From positions 16,137-80,136 of the forward strand of contig NZ_WWEM01000032.1 of NCBI RefSeq assembly GCF_019308285.1: a DNA stretch of 64,000 nucleotides. Reading direction: 5' to 3'. A program made the translations under genes and the position numbers. The notes beneath the pieces are model-generated. The model saw nothing but the letters and a program-made list of their open reading frames with translations. It had not been told where the DNA came from and did no database searches. This DNA is from Flavobacterium quisquiliarum (lineage in GTDB: Bacteria; Bacteroidota; Bacteroidia; Flavobacteriales; Flavobacteriaceae). Below are positions 9,670 to 19,272 of this stretch, in pieces (positions within the stretch are counted from its first letter, which is position 1; every line of letters starts with the position of its first letter).

Positions 9670-10794
9670 TTACTCGTAGTAGTTCATTGTTTGATATCCT
9701 GCTTCTTCTAAATGATGATCTTTCTGCATTATTTTTATATCAGACTGCATCATATCATTTACTAAATCCTGTAAATTATATTCGGGCACCCATCCTAATT
9801 TAGTATTTGCTTTTGTAGCGTCTCCAATTAGTAATTCCACCTCTGTAGGACGGAAATAACGAGGATTTACCGCTAAGATTTCTTTTCCGATTTCTATTTG
9901 AAAATCAGGATTATTACATGCAGCTACGTAAGCTTTTTCATCAACACCGCTACCTTTAAATTCAATTTCCACCCCAACATAAGCAAAACTCATCTTGACA
10001 AAATCACGAACTGTTGTAGTTGTTCCTGTAGCAATTACCCAATCTTCTGGTTCATCGGCTTGAAGAATCATCCACATCATACGTACATAATCCTTCGCAT
10101 GTCCCCAGTCTCTTTGGGCATCTAGATTTCCTAAATAAAATTTTTCCTGTAATCCTAACGCAATACGCGATACTGCACGGGTAATTTTTCTGGTTACAAA
10201 AGTTTCCCCGCGAATTGGCGATTCATGATTAAATAGAATTCCGTTGCAGGCATACATACCATAAGCTTCTCTGTAATTCACTGTAATCCAGTACGCATAC
10301 ATTTTTGCCACTGCATAAGGGGAACGAGGATAAAAAGGTGTTTTTTCCGTCTGTGGCACTTCTTGGACTTTTCCATACAATTCAGATGTAGAAGCCTGAT
10401 AAATACGTGTCTTTTTTTCCAATCCTAATAAACGGACAGCATCTAAAATCCTTAAAGTTCCTAATCCGTCAGCGTTACCAGTGTACTCTGGCACTTCAAA
10501 AGATACCTGAACATGGCTCATAGCCGCAAGATTGTAAATCTCATCTGGTTGTATTTCCTGAATCAGACGAATTAAATTGGTGCTGTCAGTCATCTCACCG
10601 TAATGAAGTATAAAACGCTGATTGTCTACATGCGGATCCTGGTATAAATGATCGATTCGGTCCGTATTAAATAAAGAAGAGCGTCTTTTAAGTCCGTGAA
10701 CTATGTAATTTTTTTTAAGTAAAAATTCACTTAAGTAAGCGCCGTCCTGTCCTGTAACTCCGGTTATTAAAGCTATTTTTGGTGTATTGGTCAT
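9670..10794 (-). CDS. gmd: GDP-mannose 4,6-dehydratase
   Basis: A 374-aa extended SDR enzyme. The coenzyme site is 'ALITGVTGQDGAYLSEFLL'; the catalytic Tyr/Lys are in 'YPRSPYAVAKMYAYWITVNY', and 'LFNHESPIRGETFVTRKITR' is the GMD substrate-binding signature. It converts GDP-D-mannose to GDP-4-keto-6-deoxy-D-mannose. It lies between manC (supplies GDP-mannose) and fcl (uses the product), all read in one direction, giving a complete GDP-fucose branch apart from phosphomannomutase, which is not in the window. Confidence 0.97.
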   Translation of the reverse strand: MTNTPKIALITGVTGQDGAYLSEFLLKKNYIVHGLKRRSSLFNTDRIDHLYQDPHVDNQRFILHYGEMTDSTNLIRLIQEIQPDEIYNLAAMSHVQVSFEVPEYTGNADGLGTLRILDAVRLLGLEKKTRIYQASTSELYGKVQEVPQTEKTPFYPRSPYAVAKMYAYWITVNYREAYGMYACNGILFNHESPIRGETFVTRKITRAVSRIALGLQEKFYLGNLDAQRDWGHAKDYVRMMWMILQADEPEDWVIATGTTTTVRDFVKMSFAYVGVEIEFKGSGVDEKAYVAACNNPDFQIEIGKEILAVNPRYFRPTEVELLIGDATKANTKLGWVPEYNLQDLVNDMMQSDIKIMQKDHHLEEAGYQTMNYYE

Positions 10795-10842
10795 AATATT
10801 TTTGATGTTGTAATAATTTTGTATTTAACTGTAGCTTATACT

Positions 10843-11847
10843 TTAAAGCAGTGGAGAATTAGCCGCTTCCAATTCTTGATAAACTTGTTTTACCTCTTGC
10901 GAATTTTCTTTTTTTACTACCAAAAAAGCATCGGGAGTATGAACTAAAAGGCAGTTTTCTACCCCAATAAAAGAAGTGTGTATGGCTGATCCAATTAGAA
11001 TATTTCCGTTAGCGTCAGCTTGATGCCCTTTTTTCACTAAATAATCATAAACGGATTCAAACGATCCAAGATCTGACCAGTCAAACTGCGAAGCCACAAC
11101 TTTTATATTAGAACTACGCTCCATAACAGCATAATCAATACTAATGGAAGGAATCTGCATAGACAAATCATAATCTAAAAATCCTGAATCATTAGCTTCC
11201 CAAGCTGTTTTTGCCTTGTTGTAAACTTCTGGTTCCTGTTTTTGAAGTTCCTGCAGAAATACTCCTGCCTTAAAACAAAAAAGACCGCTGTTCCAATAAA
11301 AATTACCCTGTTCTAAAAAATCTGAAGCCTTATCTAAACTAGGTTTTTCATGAAAAGCCAATACATGATTTCCTTCAAACTCAATGTAACCATATCCAGT
11401 TTCAGGTTTTGATGGCTTGATGCCAAAAGTGACTAGATAATTATTCTCTGCAATTTCGATTGCTTGTTTTAGTGCTGCCAAATACTCTTCTTCTCCATTA
11501 ATAATATGATCTGAAGGCGTAACAATTAAAACATCCTCTTCTTTAGACTGAAAAGCGGCAAAAGCAATCGCTGCAGCGGTATTTCTCGGCGCAGCCTCAA
11601 CAATATGCGAATGCTCAAGAGAAAATTTCTCCATCACTTTACAGCTCAATGAATGGTTTTCTACATTGCCAACAATGATTAATCTATCAGCGATGCTTTT
11701 ATTTCTATCAATTGTCATTTCCAAAAGGGAGCATCCGTCAAACAAATCAAGATACTGTTTTGGTTTTGTTTTACGAGAAAGAGGCCATAACCTGCTACCG
11801 ACTCCTCCTGTTAATACAACATGAACGATATTAGCTGCTGCAATCAT
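10843..11847 (-). CDS. manC: Mannose-1-phosphate guanylyltransferase
   Basis: The 334-aa protein opens with the nucleotidyltransferase signature 'LTGGVGSRLWPLSRKTKPKQ' and carries 'IVTPSDHIIN', 'GYGYIEF' and 'NSGLFCFKAGVFL', which define GDP-mannose pyrophosphorylases. It makes GDP-mannose from mannose-1-phosphate and GTP. It is the short, monofunctional form without the C-terminal phosphomannose isomerase domain of bifunctional ManC/AlgA. The end overlaps the 142-aa cytidylyltransferase-like gene by 4 nt. Confidence 0.93.
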   Translation of the reverse strand: MIAAANIVHVVLTGGVGSRLWPLSRKTKPKQYLDLFDGCSLLEMTIDRNKSIADRLIIVGNVENHSLSCKVMEKFSLEHSHIVEAAPRNTAAAIAFAAFQSKEEDVLIVTPSDHIINGEEEYLAALKQAIEIAENNYLVTFGIKPSKPETGYGYIEFEGNHVLAFHEKPSLDKASDFLEQGNFYWNSGLFCFKAGVFLQELQKQEPEVYNKAKTAWEANDSGFLDYDLSMQIPSISIDYAVMERSSNIKVVASQFDWSDLGSFESVYDYLVKKGHQADANGNILIGSAIHTSFIGVENCLLVHTPDAFLVVKKENSQEVKQVYQELEAANSPLL

Positions 11848-12272
11848 TTATTTCCGTTTAAAAGTTCCAATTGAAAAACTTCTCTGCGAAGACCGCTGCT
11901 TGAAAAACGATGATCTCTTGTGTTAAAATAGAACTCTATTCCTTTTTCTTCACAATAAGATCTTCCTGTAAAATCTCTGTCCTTATATTCGTCTCCTAAA
12001 AAACGTACATCAATTTGAAAAGACTGTAGAATATCCTTTAAATCCTGCTCTGTTGCATAAGGAACTATTTCATCTACAAATTTGCATCCTTTAAGCTGGA
12101 TGTAACGTTCTACAACTGACTGACTCGGTTTGTTCTTCTCCGGTCGGTCAAGAGTTGGATCAGTCTGCAGTCCAACAATAAGATAATCACAATTTAATTT
12201 TGCTTCTTCCAGCATTTTAATGTGACCTGCATGAAGCAGATCAAAGGCACTAAATGTTATTCCTGTTTTCAT
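11844..12272 (-). CDS. TagD-like cytidylyl/adenylyltransferase
   Basis: A 142-aa nucleotidyltransferase with the HxGH motif in 'FDLLHAGHIKMLEEAK', the middle block 'DYLIVGLQTDPTLDR', and C-terminal 'RFSSSGLRREV' in place of the usual ISTTxI(R/K) loop. The family includes glycerol-3-phosphate cytidylyltransferase (TagD) and related enzymes that activate phospho-alditols for surface glycans. It is promoter-proximal in the leftward operon and overlaps manC by 4 nt, so CDP-glycerol-type or other CDP-activated decoration is possible. The substrate is not established by sequence. Confidence 0.8.
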   Translation of the reverse strand: MKTGITFSAFDLLHAGHIKMLEEAKLNCDYLIVGLQTDPTLDRPEKNKPSQSVVERYIQLKGCKFVDEIVPYATEQDLKDILQSFQIDVRFLGDEYKDRDFTGRSYCEEKGIEFYFNTRDHRFSSSGLRREVFQLELLNGNK

Positions 12273-12816
12273 AATTGGTTTAGATTAAAATATAGAAAAA
12301 CTGTTTTTGTATGAACGTAGGTAAAACATGCAGAAAACAATTAAAAAAATAAAATTGAACAAGGGTTCCCCGTAGATAGTTACATTTTAACTACCTAAAA
12401 AATATTTTAAATGACAAAATACAGAGTTGATAATTCTTGCAGAAAACACTTGAAAATAGCATTCCAAATCTCATCATTTTCTTCTTGCAAAGAATCAAAA
12501 AACTAAAACTCTACAGCAACAAAATTACTACAAACGAAAGGGCAACACAGAAACTGTAAAAGACAATAAAACCAAATTTTGGAACATATAACTCTTTAAA
12601 GGAAGCAAAAAAAACACGGCAGAAATTACTTTTATAAGCTTTAAAATGATGCATCGTTATTACCTTGAGAATAAGAAAATCAAACGATTGATTCTTTCAT
12701 AAATACAGCTGTGAAAGCTATTCATCAAAAAAACTACTCCTTATTAAAAAAATAGCACATTAAATAATCAGGAAAATATCCTTTCAGAATAATTTAAAAA
12801 TTATAAAACAGATCAA
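12273..12816. promoter_or_regulatory. Divergent intergenic region between the polysaccharide operon and ugd
   Basis: This 544-bp AT-rich region has no credible gene. It must hold the promoter of the leftward polysaccharide operon and that of ugd. A perfect inverted repeat, TAGTTA-cattt-TAACTA, occurs at 12377-12393 and could be a regulator site for the operon about 105 bp away. I could not find a convincing TAnnTTTG element for either direction, so the exact promoters are left open. Confidence 0.4.
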
Positions 12817-14208
12817 ATGGAAATCACTAAAATATGCTGCATTGGAGCCGGATATGTCGGCGGACCTACCATGGCAGTTATAGCACAAAAATGTCCACAC
12901 CTCAAGATTACGGTAGTCGATTTAAATCAGGAACGAATTGATGCCTGGAATGATGAAAATACAGATAATATCCCAATATTTGAACCTGGCCTAAGTAGTG
13001 TTGTCGCGGAAACAAGAGGAAAAAACTTGTTTTTTTCAAATGACGTGGAAAAGGCAATCGAAGAAGCTCAAATTATATTCATCTCTGTAAACACTCCCAC
13101 AAAAACTTATGGAAAAGGAAAAGGAATGGCGGCAGATTTAAAATACATTGAATTATGTGCCAGACAAATTGCAAAAGTGGCAAAAGACAATAAAATTGTA
13201 GTAGAAAAGTCAACACTTCCTGTACGAACTGCTGAAGCTATTAAAAGTATTCTTGACAATACAGGCAATGGTGTCCAATTCCAAATTTTATCTAATCCTG
13301 AATTCCTTGCCGAAGGAACTGCCATTTCTGATTTGTTGAATCCCGACCGCATTTTAATTGGAGGAGATCAAACACCTGAAGGGCAAAAAGCCATACAAGC
13401 CTTAGTCGATATATATGCAAACTGGGTCCCGCAGGACAAAATATTAACTACAAATGTATGGTCATCAGAATTATCAAAATTGACTGCTAATGCATTTTTA
13501 GCACAGCGAATATCATCAATCAATGCTTTATCTGAACTCTGTGAAAAAACAGGAGCCGATATAAACGAAGTGGCTCGGGCTATCGGAATGGATACCAGAA
13601 TTGGATCAAAATTTCTTAAAGCCTCAGTTGGATTTGGTGGTTCTTGCTTCAAAAAAGACATTTTGAACTTAGTTTACATTGCTAAATCCTATGGACTGAA
13701 TGAAACGGCAGATTACTGGGAACAGGTAATTATAATGAATGACCATCAGAAAAAAAGATTTGCTGACAAGATTGTAAAAACGCTTTACAACACCGTTGCT
13801 GGCAAGAAAATTACTTTTTTAGGCTGGGCCTTTAAAAAAGATACTAATGATACGAGAGAATCTGCAGCCATTTATATAGCAGATGATTTAATAAATGAGC
13901 AGGCTGGTATTTGCGTTTACGATCCTAAAGTAAACCAAAAGAAAATTTTAGCTGACTTGGATTATTTAGAAACCAGATCAGCTGCTGAAAATGCAAAAAG
14001 TACAAAATCTTTTGAAAATCCTTATGATGCTTGCCAAGGAGCTCATGCTATAGCTGTGCTTACGGAATGGGAAGAATTTGTTGATTATGACTGGCAGAGA
14101 ATCTATGACGCCATGCAGAAACCTGCTTTTGTTTTTGATGGAAGAAACATACTAAATAAAACAGAAATGCAAAAAATTGGATTTGTTTATCAAGCAATAG
14201 GATCTTAA
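12817..14208 (+). CDS. ugd: UDP-glucose 6-dehydrogenase (animal/plant-like type)
   Basis: The 463-aa protein has an NAD site 'ICCIGAGYVGGPTMAVIAQK', the catalytic Cys in 'SVGFGGSCFKKDILNLVYI', and a C-terminal UDP-binding domain with 'GWAFKKDTNDTRESAAI'. It oxidises UDP-glucose twice to UDP-glucuronate. N-terminal features such as 'GGPTMAVIA' and 'NTPTKTYGKGKGMAADLKYIE' resemble the eukaryotic-type UGDH subfamily, which also occurs in Bacteroidota, rather than the shorter TuaD type. It is divergent from the polysaccharide operon and probably supplies its uronic acid precursor. Confidence 0.95.
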   Translation: MEITKICCIGAGYVGGPTMAVIAQKCPHLKITVVDLNQERIDAWNDENTDNIPIFEPGLSSVVAETRGKNLFFSNDVEKAIEEAQIIFISVNTPTKTYGKGKGMAADLKYIELCARQIAKVAKDNKIVVEKSTLPVRTAEAIKSILDNTGNGVQFQILSNPEFLAEGTAISDLLNPDRILIGGDQTPEGQKAIQALVDIYANWVPQDKILTTNVWSSELSKLTANAFLAQRISSINALSELCEKTGADINEVARAIGMDTRIGSKFLKASVGFGGSCFKKDILNLVYIAKSYGLNETADYWEQVIIMNDHQKKRFADKIVKTLYNTVAGKKITFLGWAFKKDTNDTRESAAIYIADDLINEQAGICVYDPKVNQKKILADLDYLETRSAAENAKSTKSFENPYDACQGAHAIAVLTEWEEFVDYDWQRIYDAMQKPAFVFDGRNILNKTEMQKIGFVYQAIGS

Positions 14209-14223
14209 GCCAAATGAATAAAA

Positions 14224-14255
14224 AAAGAGACTGCTCTATCATGAACAGTCTCTTT
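14224..14255 (+). terminator. Hairpin terminator after ugd
   Basis: A perfect 10-bp stem (AAAGAGACTG / CAGTCTCTTT) with a 12-nt loop lies 16 nt after the ugd stop. On the minus strand it is followed by a run of T, so it can act in both directions. Confidence 0.75.
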
Positions 14256-14276
14256 CATCTTCCAAATCAATAATAA

Positions 14277-14304
14277 AAAACCGCCTCATTCTTTCAGCGG
14301 TTTT
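14277..14304 (-). terminator. Hairpin terminator for the XRE regulator gene
   Basis: A perfect 8-bp stem (AAAACCGC / GCGGTTTT) followed on the minus strand by TTATTATT, 21 nt after the stop of the leftward regulator gene. Confidence 0.7.
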
Positions 14305-14325
14305 CCTTAAAATTACAACTTAAAG

Positions 14326-14670
14326 TTATCCGTTATTTCTAACTTTTTTTACCTGAAAATCCAAAAGTCTACTGTTTGGCATCCTAAACGTTTTTACACC
14401 GGAATTACTGACACTTCCAGATTGTCCATCAAATTTATCTTCTGCATCATTATTAAAAAAATACGACACGTCAAAAAATAATAAATCAGAAATTGAAATT
14501 CCAAAAATATCTGCCAGTTTGGATATTTTAGAAATTGTTATATCAATTTCACCTCTTTCAATTTTACCGTAACCACTATAAGTCATGTCCAATTCACCAG
14601 CGACAAAATCTCTGGTAAGATTTTTCATTTCCCTTATGGTTCTGATATTCTGAGAAACAATTTTGTTCAT
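14326..14670 (-). CDS. XRE-family helix-turn-helix regulator
   Basis: The 114-aa protein begins with a HTH_3 domain (residues about 5-62): 'IREMKNLTRDFVAGELDMTYSGYGKIERG' covers the helix-turn-helix, followed by 'ISKLADIFGISISDLLFF'. The C-terminal 45 residues are polar and match nothing I recognise. It sits alone between two terminators and a signal-transduction block. No cognate operator is obvious. Confidence 0.85.
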   Translation of the reverse strand: MNKIVSQNIRTIREMKNLTRDFVAGELDMTYSGYGKIERGEIDITISKISKLADIFGISISDLLFFDVSYFFNNDAEDKFDGQSGSVSNSGVKTFRMPNSRLLDFQVKKVRNNG

Positions 14671-14903
14671 AATTTGATTTAATATATTTAATAATAGTAA
14701 AATTCCTCAACCGTTTATTTACAGGAACAAATAAATAAAAACACCATTTCAAAAACTAAAATAGTACGCACTGTTTAAAAAAAAATGGTATAGAATTAAA
14801 ATAACACCTTTGGATATTATTTCAATAGAAAATTTAAGAATAGTAAGACTCTCTAATTCTACTAATTTGTCCTGAAATAAATTAAATCAAGATGAGTATT
14901 TAC

Positions 14904-15338
14904 TTAACTGAGAAAGTCTTTTTTTTTAACGATCTGTAAATTATTTCTCATATTTTGATTTTTTTCAAATCTTTCAAGACCTGCGGCAACTATAAGCGTT
15001 AATTCATTTATTTTAAATGGTTTAGTTAAAAATCCATCCGCTCCATCCAGCAGACATTGCTGTATTAAATCAATTTCATTTTTTGCCGATAAAAAAATAA
15101 AAGGAATGATACTCCAAGATTTATTGTTTCTAATATTTTCATGCAGTTCAGTCCCATTCATAACTGGCATAACCATATCGCATAGAATTAAATCTGGCAT
15201 CCAATATTCTAGCATATCCAAAGCTTCCTGCCCATTTGCTACAGTTCTAACATCATAATTTTTAAAGACCAAAAGTTCCTTTATTGTTTCTCTAACATTT
15301 GGCTCATCGTCTACAAGTAGAATTTTATTGGTGCTCAT
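14904..15338 (-). CDS. Single-domain response regulator (receiver only)
   Basis: A 144-aa CheY-like receiver. The acidic pair is in 'ILLVDDEPNVRETI', the phospho-acceptor Asp in 'DLILCDMVMPVMNG', the switch residue in 'FIFLSAKNEID' and the conserved Lys in 'FLTKPFKINEL'. No output domain. Its start overlaps the end of the large sensor kinase by 14 nt, so the two are translated together and are a likely cognate pair. A phosphorelay or protein-protein output is expected. Confidence 0.93.
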   Translation of the reverse strand: MSTNKILLVDDEPNVRETIKELLVFKNYDVRTVANGQEALDMLEYWMPDLILCDMVMPVMNGTELHENIRNNKSWSIIPFIFLSAKNEIDLIQQCLLDGADGFLTKPFKINELTLIVAAGLERFEKNQNMRNNLQIVKKKDFLS

Positions 15339-17337
15339 AAGGAAATGTCAATTTAATTGTTGTTCCAAAATTTTCTTTGGTTTTTAATTCTACAGTCCCG
15401 TTTAAAAATTCCGTAAACTGTTTTACAATAACTAAGCCTAATCCAGAACCAATTATTGAGCTGGTATTAGAAGCTCTGAAAAATGAAGTAAATAAATTTG
15501 GAATATCTTTTTTAGGTATTCCCATACCATAATCAATGACCTGGATCTCAATTGTATTTTCTAGGTAACTAATAATTAGCTCTGGATCTGGTTTACCCAC
15601 TGAGTATTTAAATGCATTATTGATGACATTTGTGAGGATATGGACAATTAGTGACTCATCAGTAAAAAAGATTCTCTTTACTCCTTTCTTTGTTACTTTG
15701 ATTTTTGCACCGCCATCCTTATTAAAATAGGTCTTTGTAAGTGTTTCAATAAACTCATTAAGATCTATTGGCTGAATTATTTTTTCAATTTTTTTTGCTT
15801 CCTGTTTTCCAAAGACTAAAATATTATTCATTAGCTCTGTCATTCTCTCCACCTCATTTTTTATTCTAGAAATAATAACATTGCAATCATTGGAAAGGCC
15901 TTTTTCATGATGATTTATCTTTAGCTCTAAAAGTTCAGCATTAGAATAAATAACAGTCAATGGAGTTCTGAATTGATGTGAAGCAATAGAAACAAAATTA
16001 GATTTTAATTCATTGAACTTCCTTTCTTTTAAAAAGGCCGCTTTCATTTCTTTATCAGCTTTTATACGTTTAGTTATATCTCTGCTGGAAGTTTGAAATC
16101 CTATGATGTTTTTTTCTGAATCCAGCATCACTTTTGTTGCCGTTTCCAGCCAGACATAGGTGCCATCATTTTTCCTAAACCGAAATGTGATGGTTTCAAT
16201 TTCCTTATTTTTGACAATTGAATAATAATATTTCTTAATATTATCCAAGTCTTTTTGATGAATAAAATCCCAAGGACATTTATTAATCAACTCTTCAAAA
16301 TTATACCCTATTATATCATTCGACAAACTGGAAACATAAAGTAAATTTCCTTCTTTTGAATGCTGGCAGATTAAGTCTGTGGTATTTTCGGCAATAAACC
16401 TAAATTTTGCTTCAGACAATAGCACTTGTTTCTCTTTTTCTACCAGTTCACTAATATCCATATATGTACCTATAACTTTTTTGGGAATTCCATTTTTATT
16501 TAGTTTTAGTAAACCCGAGTATCGTGCTGAAATAGAATGTCCATTCTTATGAATAATTTGTATGTTGCCTTCAAAGCGCTCCAATTTTCCGGATACAAAT
16601 TTTTTAAAATCATTAAAAATCTTGTCATGATCAGCTGCAGAAAAAACTTTTTCCCAGAAATTAGGAATTTCATGTATTTCCTCAGGAGTATATCCTATAA
16701 TTCCGAACCAATTTAAACTAAAATTTGTTTTTTCAGTTTCAATATCAAACTCCCACATCGCTTGATTTGAACTTGACATAAAAAAATTAAATTTTTCTAT
16801 CGTTCTCTCTAATTTTGATACAGTTGCAGTCTGGCTAAGACGGATTCCTAAGCTTTTTATAATGGTCTGCAACACCGAGATTTCATCCTCTTCCCAAAAC
16901 CGTTCATTGGTGCAGTCTTCAAGTCCAATCCAGCCCCAGAATACATTGTCAGAAAAAATTGGCGCAAAAAAATAAGATTTAACACCGCGTATTTCGAAAA
17001 TCTTTTTTAATAAGTTATTATCAATATCTTTACCTATCCCAAACCTCAATTTATCTCTGGATAAAATAGTATCAAGAGAAAATAAAGCATTTATAAGACT
17101 TTTGCTCAGATCAAGATGATGAATATAAGATGTTATACCATTGTTACACCATTCGTAAGCGTAAGCATAATCAAAACCTAACAAATCGCTATTATTTTTA
17201 TTTTTTAGAATGTAACATCTATCCATGTTGTGTTCTAAACCAATATCTCTAATGCACAAATTTAAAGCGTCATCTATTGTAGAGCATTCCAATAGATGAT
17301 TATTGATTTTAGAAACATACGACAGTAGTTTTTTCAT
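15325..17337 (-). CDS. Soluble sensor histidine kinase, GAF-PAS-PAS-HisKA-HATPase_c
   Basis: A 670-aa kinase without membrane segments. An N-terminal GAF-like domain (about residues 1-170) carries 'SYFFAPIFSDNVFWGWIGLED'. Two PAS domains follow (about 185-300 and 310-430, the latter ending 'SSRDITKRIKADKEM'). HisKA has the box 'FVSIASHQFRTPLTVIYSN'; HATPase_c has an N box ('TNVINNAFKYSVG'), G1 ('DYGMGIPKKD') and G2 ('GSGLGLVIVKQF'). It probably reads a cytoplasmic signal and phosphorylates the overlapping receiver. A receiver-AraC regulator is encoded divergently 116 bp away and may be a second output. Confidence 0.92.
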   Translation of the reverse strand: MKKLLSYVSKINNHLLECSTIDDALNLCIRDIGLEHNMDRCYILKNKNNSDLLGFDYAYAYEWCNNGITSYIHHLDLSKSLINALFSLDTILSRDKLRFGIGKDIDNNLLKKIFEIRGVKSYFFAPIFSDNVFWGWIGLEDCTNERFWEEDEISVLQTIIKSLGIRLSQTATVSKLERTIEKFNFFMSSSNQAMWEFDIETEKTNFSLNWFGIIGYTPEEIHEIPNFWEKVFSAADHDKIFNDFKKFVSGKLERFEGNIQIIHKNGHSISARYSGLLKLNKNGIPKKVIGTYMDISELVEKEKQVLLSEAKFRFIAENTTDLICQHSKEGNLLYVSSLSNDIIGYNFEELINKCPWDFIHQKDLDNIKKYYYSIVKNKEIETITFRFRKNDGTYVWLETATKVMLDSEKNIIGFQTSSRDITKRIKADKEMKAAFLKERKFNELKSNFVSIASHQFRTPLTVIYSNAELLELKINHHEKGLSNDCNVIISRIKNEVERMTELMNNILVFGKQEAKKIEKIIQPIDLNEFIETLTKTYFNKDGGAKIKVTKKGVKRIFFTDESLIVHILTNVINNAFKYSVGKPDPELIISYLENTIEIQVIDYGMGIPKKDIPNLFTSFFRASNTSSIIGSGLGLVIVKQFTEFLNGTVELKTKENFGTTIKLTFPYEHQ

Positions 17338-17453
17338 CTCTTTTTATCAATTTTTCAAATAAGAAACTAAAAGTATTACATTTTATGCTTTATTTTCAAA
17401 ATAATACTGATAATCTAAAAAATAACCGTAATGATTTAAAATAAATTAAACCA

Positions 17454-18224
17454 ATGACAAAACAAACAACTAAAATAACTATAATTGAAGATGATATAGT
17501 ACTGGGAACTACCATCTCAGAAATATTAAAATTAAATAATTTTGATGTCCTATATTTCAAAGACAGTGTGGAAGCTCTCTTTTATTTGAATAAAAATATA
17601 CCTGATATAATCATTTGTGATATGCTGATGCCTAATCTAAATGGAGAGGAACTGTTTTTTAAAATTCGTAAAAACAATAAATTTAATGTAATTCCATTTA
17701 TTATGATTACTGCCAATATTGACGATGATTTAAAATTTAAGCAACTCAAAAATGGTGTTACTGATTTTATTATAAAGCCCTTTAAAGTTCAAGAATTAAT
17801 CTATAAAATCAACAATCTAATCTTTCTTAAAAACAACATTGAAAAAAAATTCAGTCCAGATCCTTTTTCTAAAATTACAATTAAACTCTCTGAAAAAGAT
17901 TTCATTACCTCATTAAACGAAATTTTAATTCAAAAAATGAAGACCAATATTGACATGAATGAGCTTGCCAGAGATTTGGCCATCAGCAAATCAACCCTCG
18001 ACAAAAGAGTACGGAAATTAACTCATAAAAATGCCAGCCAATATATCAGGGAATTTAGACTCGATTATGCTGTTAAACTAATTCATTCTGGCGAAAGAAA
18101 TATCAAATACATAGTTGACCAAACCGGATTTAGTTCATTATCTTATTTTTCAACAAGTTTTAAATTATATCTTAATACTACTCCTCGGGATTTCATAAAA
18201 TCTATAGAAACAGAAAGTGCTTAA
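17454..18224 (+). CDS. Response regulator with AraC-type DNA-binding output
   Basis: A 256-aa protein: receiver domain (residues about 8-125) with phospho-acceptor Asp in 'DIIICDMLMPNLNG' and Lys in 'DFIIKPFKVQEL', then an AraC/XylS HTH pair from about 160, with 'MNELARDLAISKSTLDKRV' and 'YIVDQTGFSSLSYFSTSFK'. This architecture is the output half of hybrid regulators common in Bacteroidota, here as a separate gene. It is divergent from the GAF-PAS-PAS kinase and shares its intergenic region, suggesting it works with that kinase. Confidence 0.93.
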   Translation: MTKQTTKITIIEDDIVLGTTISEILKLNNFDVLYFKDSVEALFYLNKNIPDIIICDMLMPNLNGEELFFKIRKNNKFNVIPFIMITANIDDDLKFKQLKNGVTDFIIKPFKVQELIYKINNLIFLKNNIEKKFSPDPFSKITIKLSEKDFITSLNEILIQKMKTNIDMNELARDLAISKSTLDKRVRKLTHKNASQYIREFRLDYAVKLIHSGERNIKYIVDQTGFSSLSYFSTSFKLYLNTTPRDFIKSIETESA

Positions 18225-18915
18225 CAGTTTACTTCTCCATTAAAAAAAAATTAAAAGCAGCCAATTCAAAGCATAAATTGGAACGGTGTATTTTTGCTCC
18301 TGTTGCAATTAAAATCTATCAAGCTGATCTTAATAATTCGTTTTTAAATTTCATGATAAGAGAAATTTTAATTTGTATCTTCTCAATTCCACACCAATCT
18401 GTATGGAATTACTATAACAAACCTTTTATTAAGATCTATAACGCTGCTTTTAAAATAAAGCATCTTATCGTCTAAAAGACCATTAGAATATTCGGTCTAA
18501 TCTATTTTTCTCTTCAAAACTTATAAAAATTTAACATTTTGTAGCTATATCACAAAAAAATCAAACAAAATTTGTGATATAATTATTACAATTGAAAAAT
18601 AATATTTTAACTTTTTCTTTTGTATTTTTAAATTATTACTCTAAGTTTACGTAGCATTTAGGAATAAACCAATATGAATTTTCAGGTATTAGTTTGTTGC
18701 TTAATGCAATTAGTTAGTATACCCCTCGTACTCCAATACTTTATAAGCTATATTTAAATTTATTAATACACTAGAAAAAAATATGTATTCTTAATTTATT
18801 AAAGGAGTTCTTTTGATTATTTGGATTTTCTATACATCCAAAAGAAGTCGTTCCTCGTATTTAATTCACAAGTCTGCATAGAACTGAAATTACCAAAGAA
18901 AAAAATAAAAGGAAT
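18225..18915. other. Long AT-rich intergenic region without a supported gene
   Basis: This 691-bp stretch has one open frame of 65 codons (18278-18475) that looks like translated AT-rich noise, and no strong hairpin. It must include the terminator of the AraC-type regulator and the promoter of the orphan receiver. I see no exact TAnnTTTG box and no RNA gene. Confidence 0.5.
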
Positions 18916-19272
18916 ATGGCTAAAATATTAATCATTGATGATGAAGAAACATTACGAATTACAATTTGCGAATTGCTTTCTTTTGTTGGACACATTGTTT
19001 GTGAAGCAGAAGACGGAAGGGACGGATTAAAGAAAGTAAAAGAATTTGAACCTGATATTATACTTTGCGATATTATGATGCCTAAACTTGATGGCTATGG
19101 TTTTATGGAGCAACATATTGAATCTGAATATGCTAGTACGCCTGTTATATTCCTTTCAGCAGAAATAGAGTCGAAAGATAAAGTAATTGGGTTCAGTTTA
19201 GGAGTAAAGCAATTTTTAAAAAAGCCATTTGTATTTAGTGAATTAAAAGATCTTATAGAACATAATCTTTAA
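18916..19272 (+). CDS. Orphan single-domain response regulator
   Basis: A 118-aa CheY-like receiver: acidic pair in 'ILIIDDEETLRITI', phospho-acceptor Asp in 'DIILCDIMMPKLDGYGF', Ser/Lys switch region in 'FLSAEIESKD' and 'FLKKPFVFSEL'. There is no kinase next to it and no output domain. It resembles the two receivers to the left, so the three may be paralogues fed by a shared kinase. Confidence 0.9.
   Translation: MAKILIIDDEETLRITICELLSFVGHIVCEAEDGRDGLKKVKEFEPDIILCDIMMPKLDGYGFMEQHIESEYASTPVIFLSAEIESKDKVIGFSLGVKQFLKKPFVFSELKDLIEHNL

Noticed and set aside
14326..14670. XRE regulator as the controller protein of the R-M system
   Set aside because: It is 7 kb away with several unrelated genes between; controller genes normally lie next to the nuclease.
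18278..18475. 65-codon open frame
   Set aside because: Composition looks like AT-rich noise (Ile/Lys/Asn-rich), with no neighbour or motif to support it.
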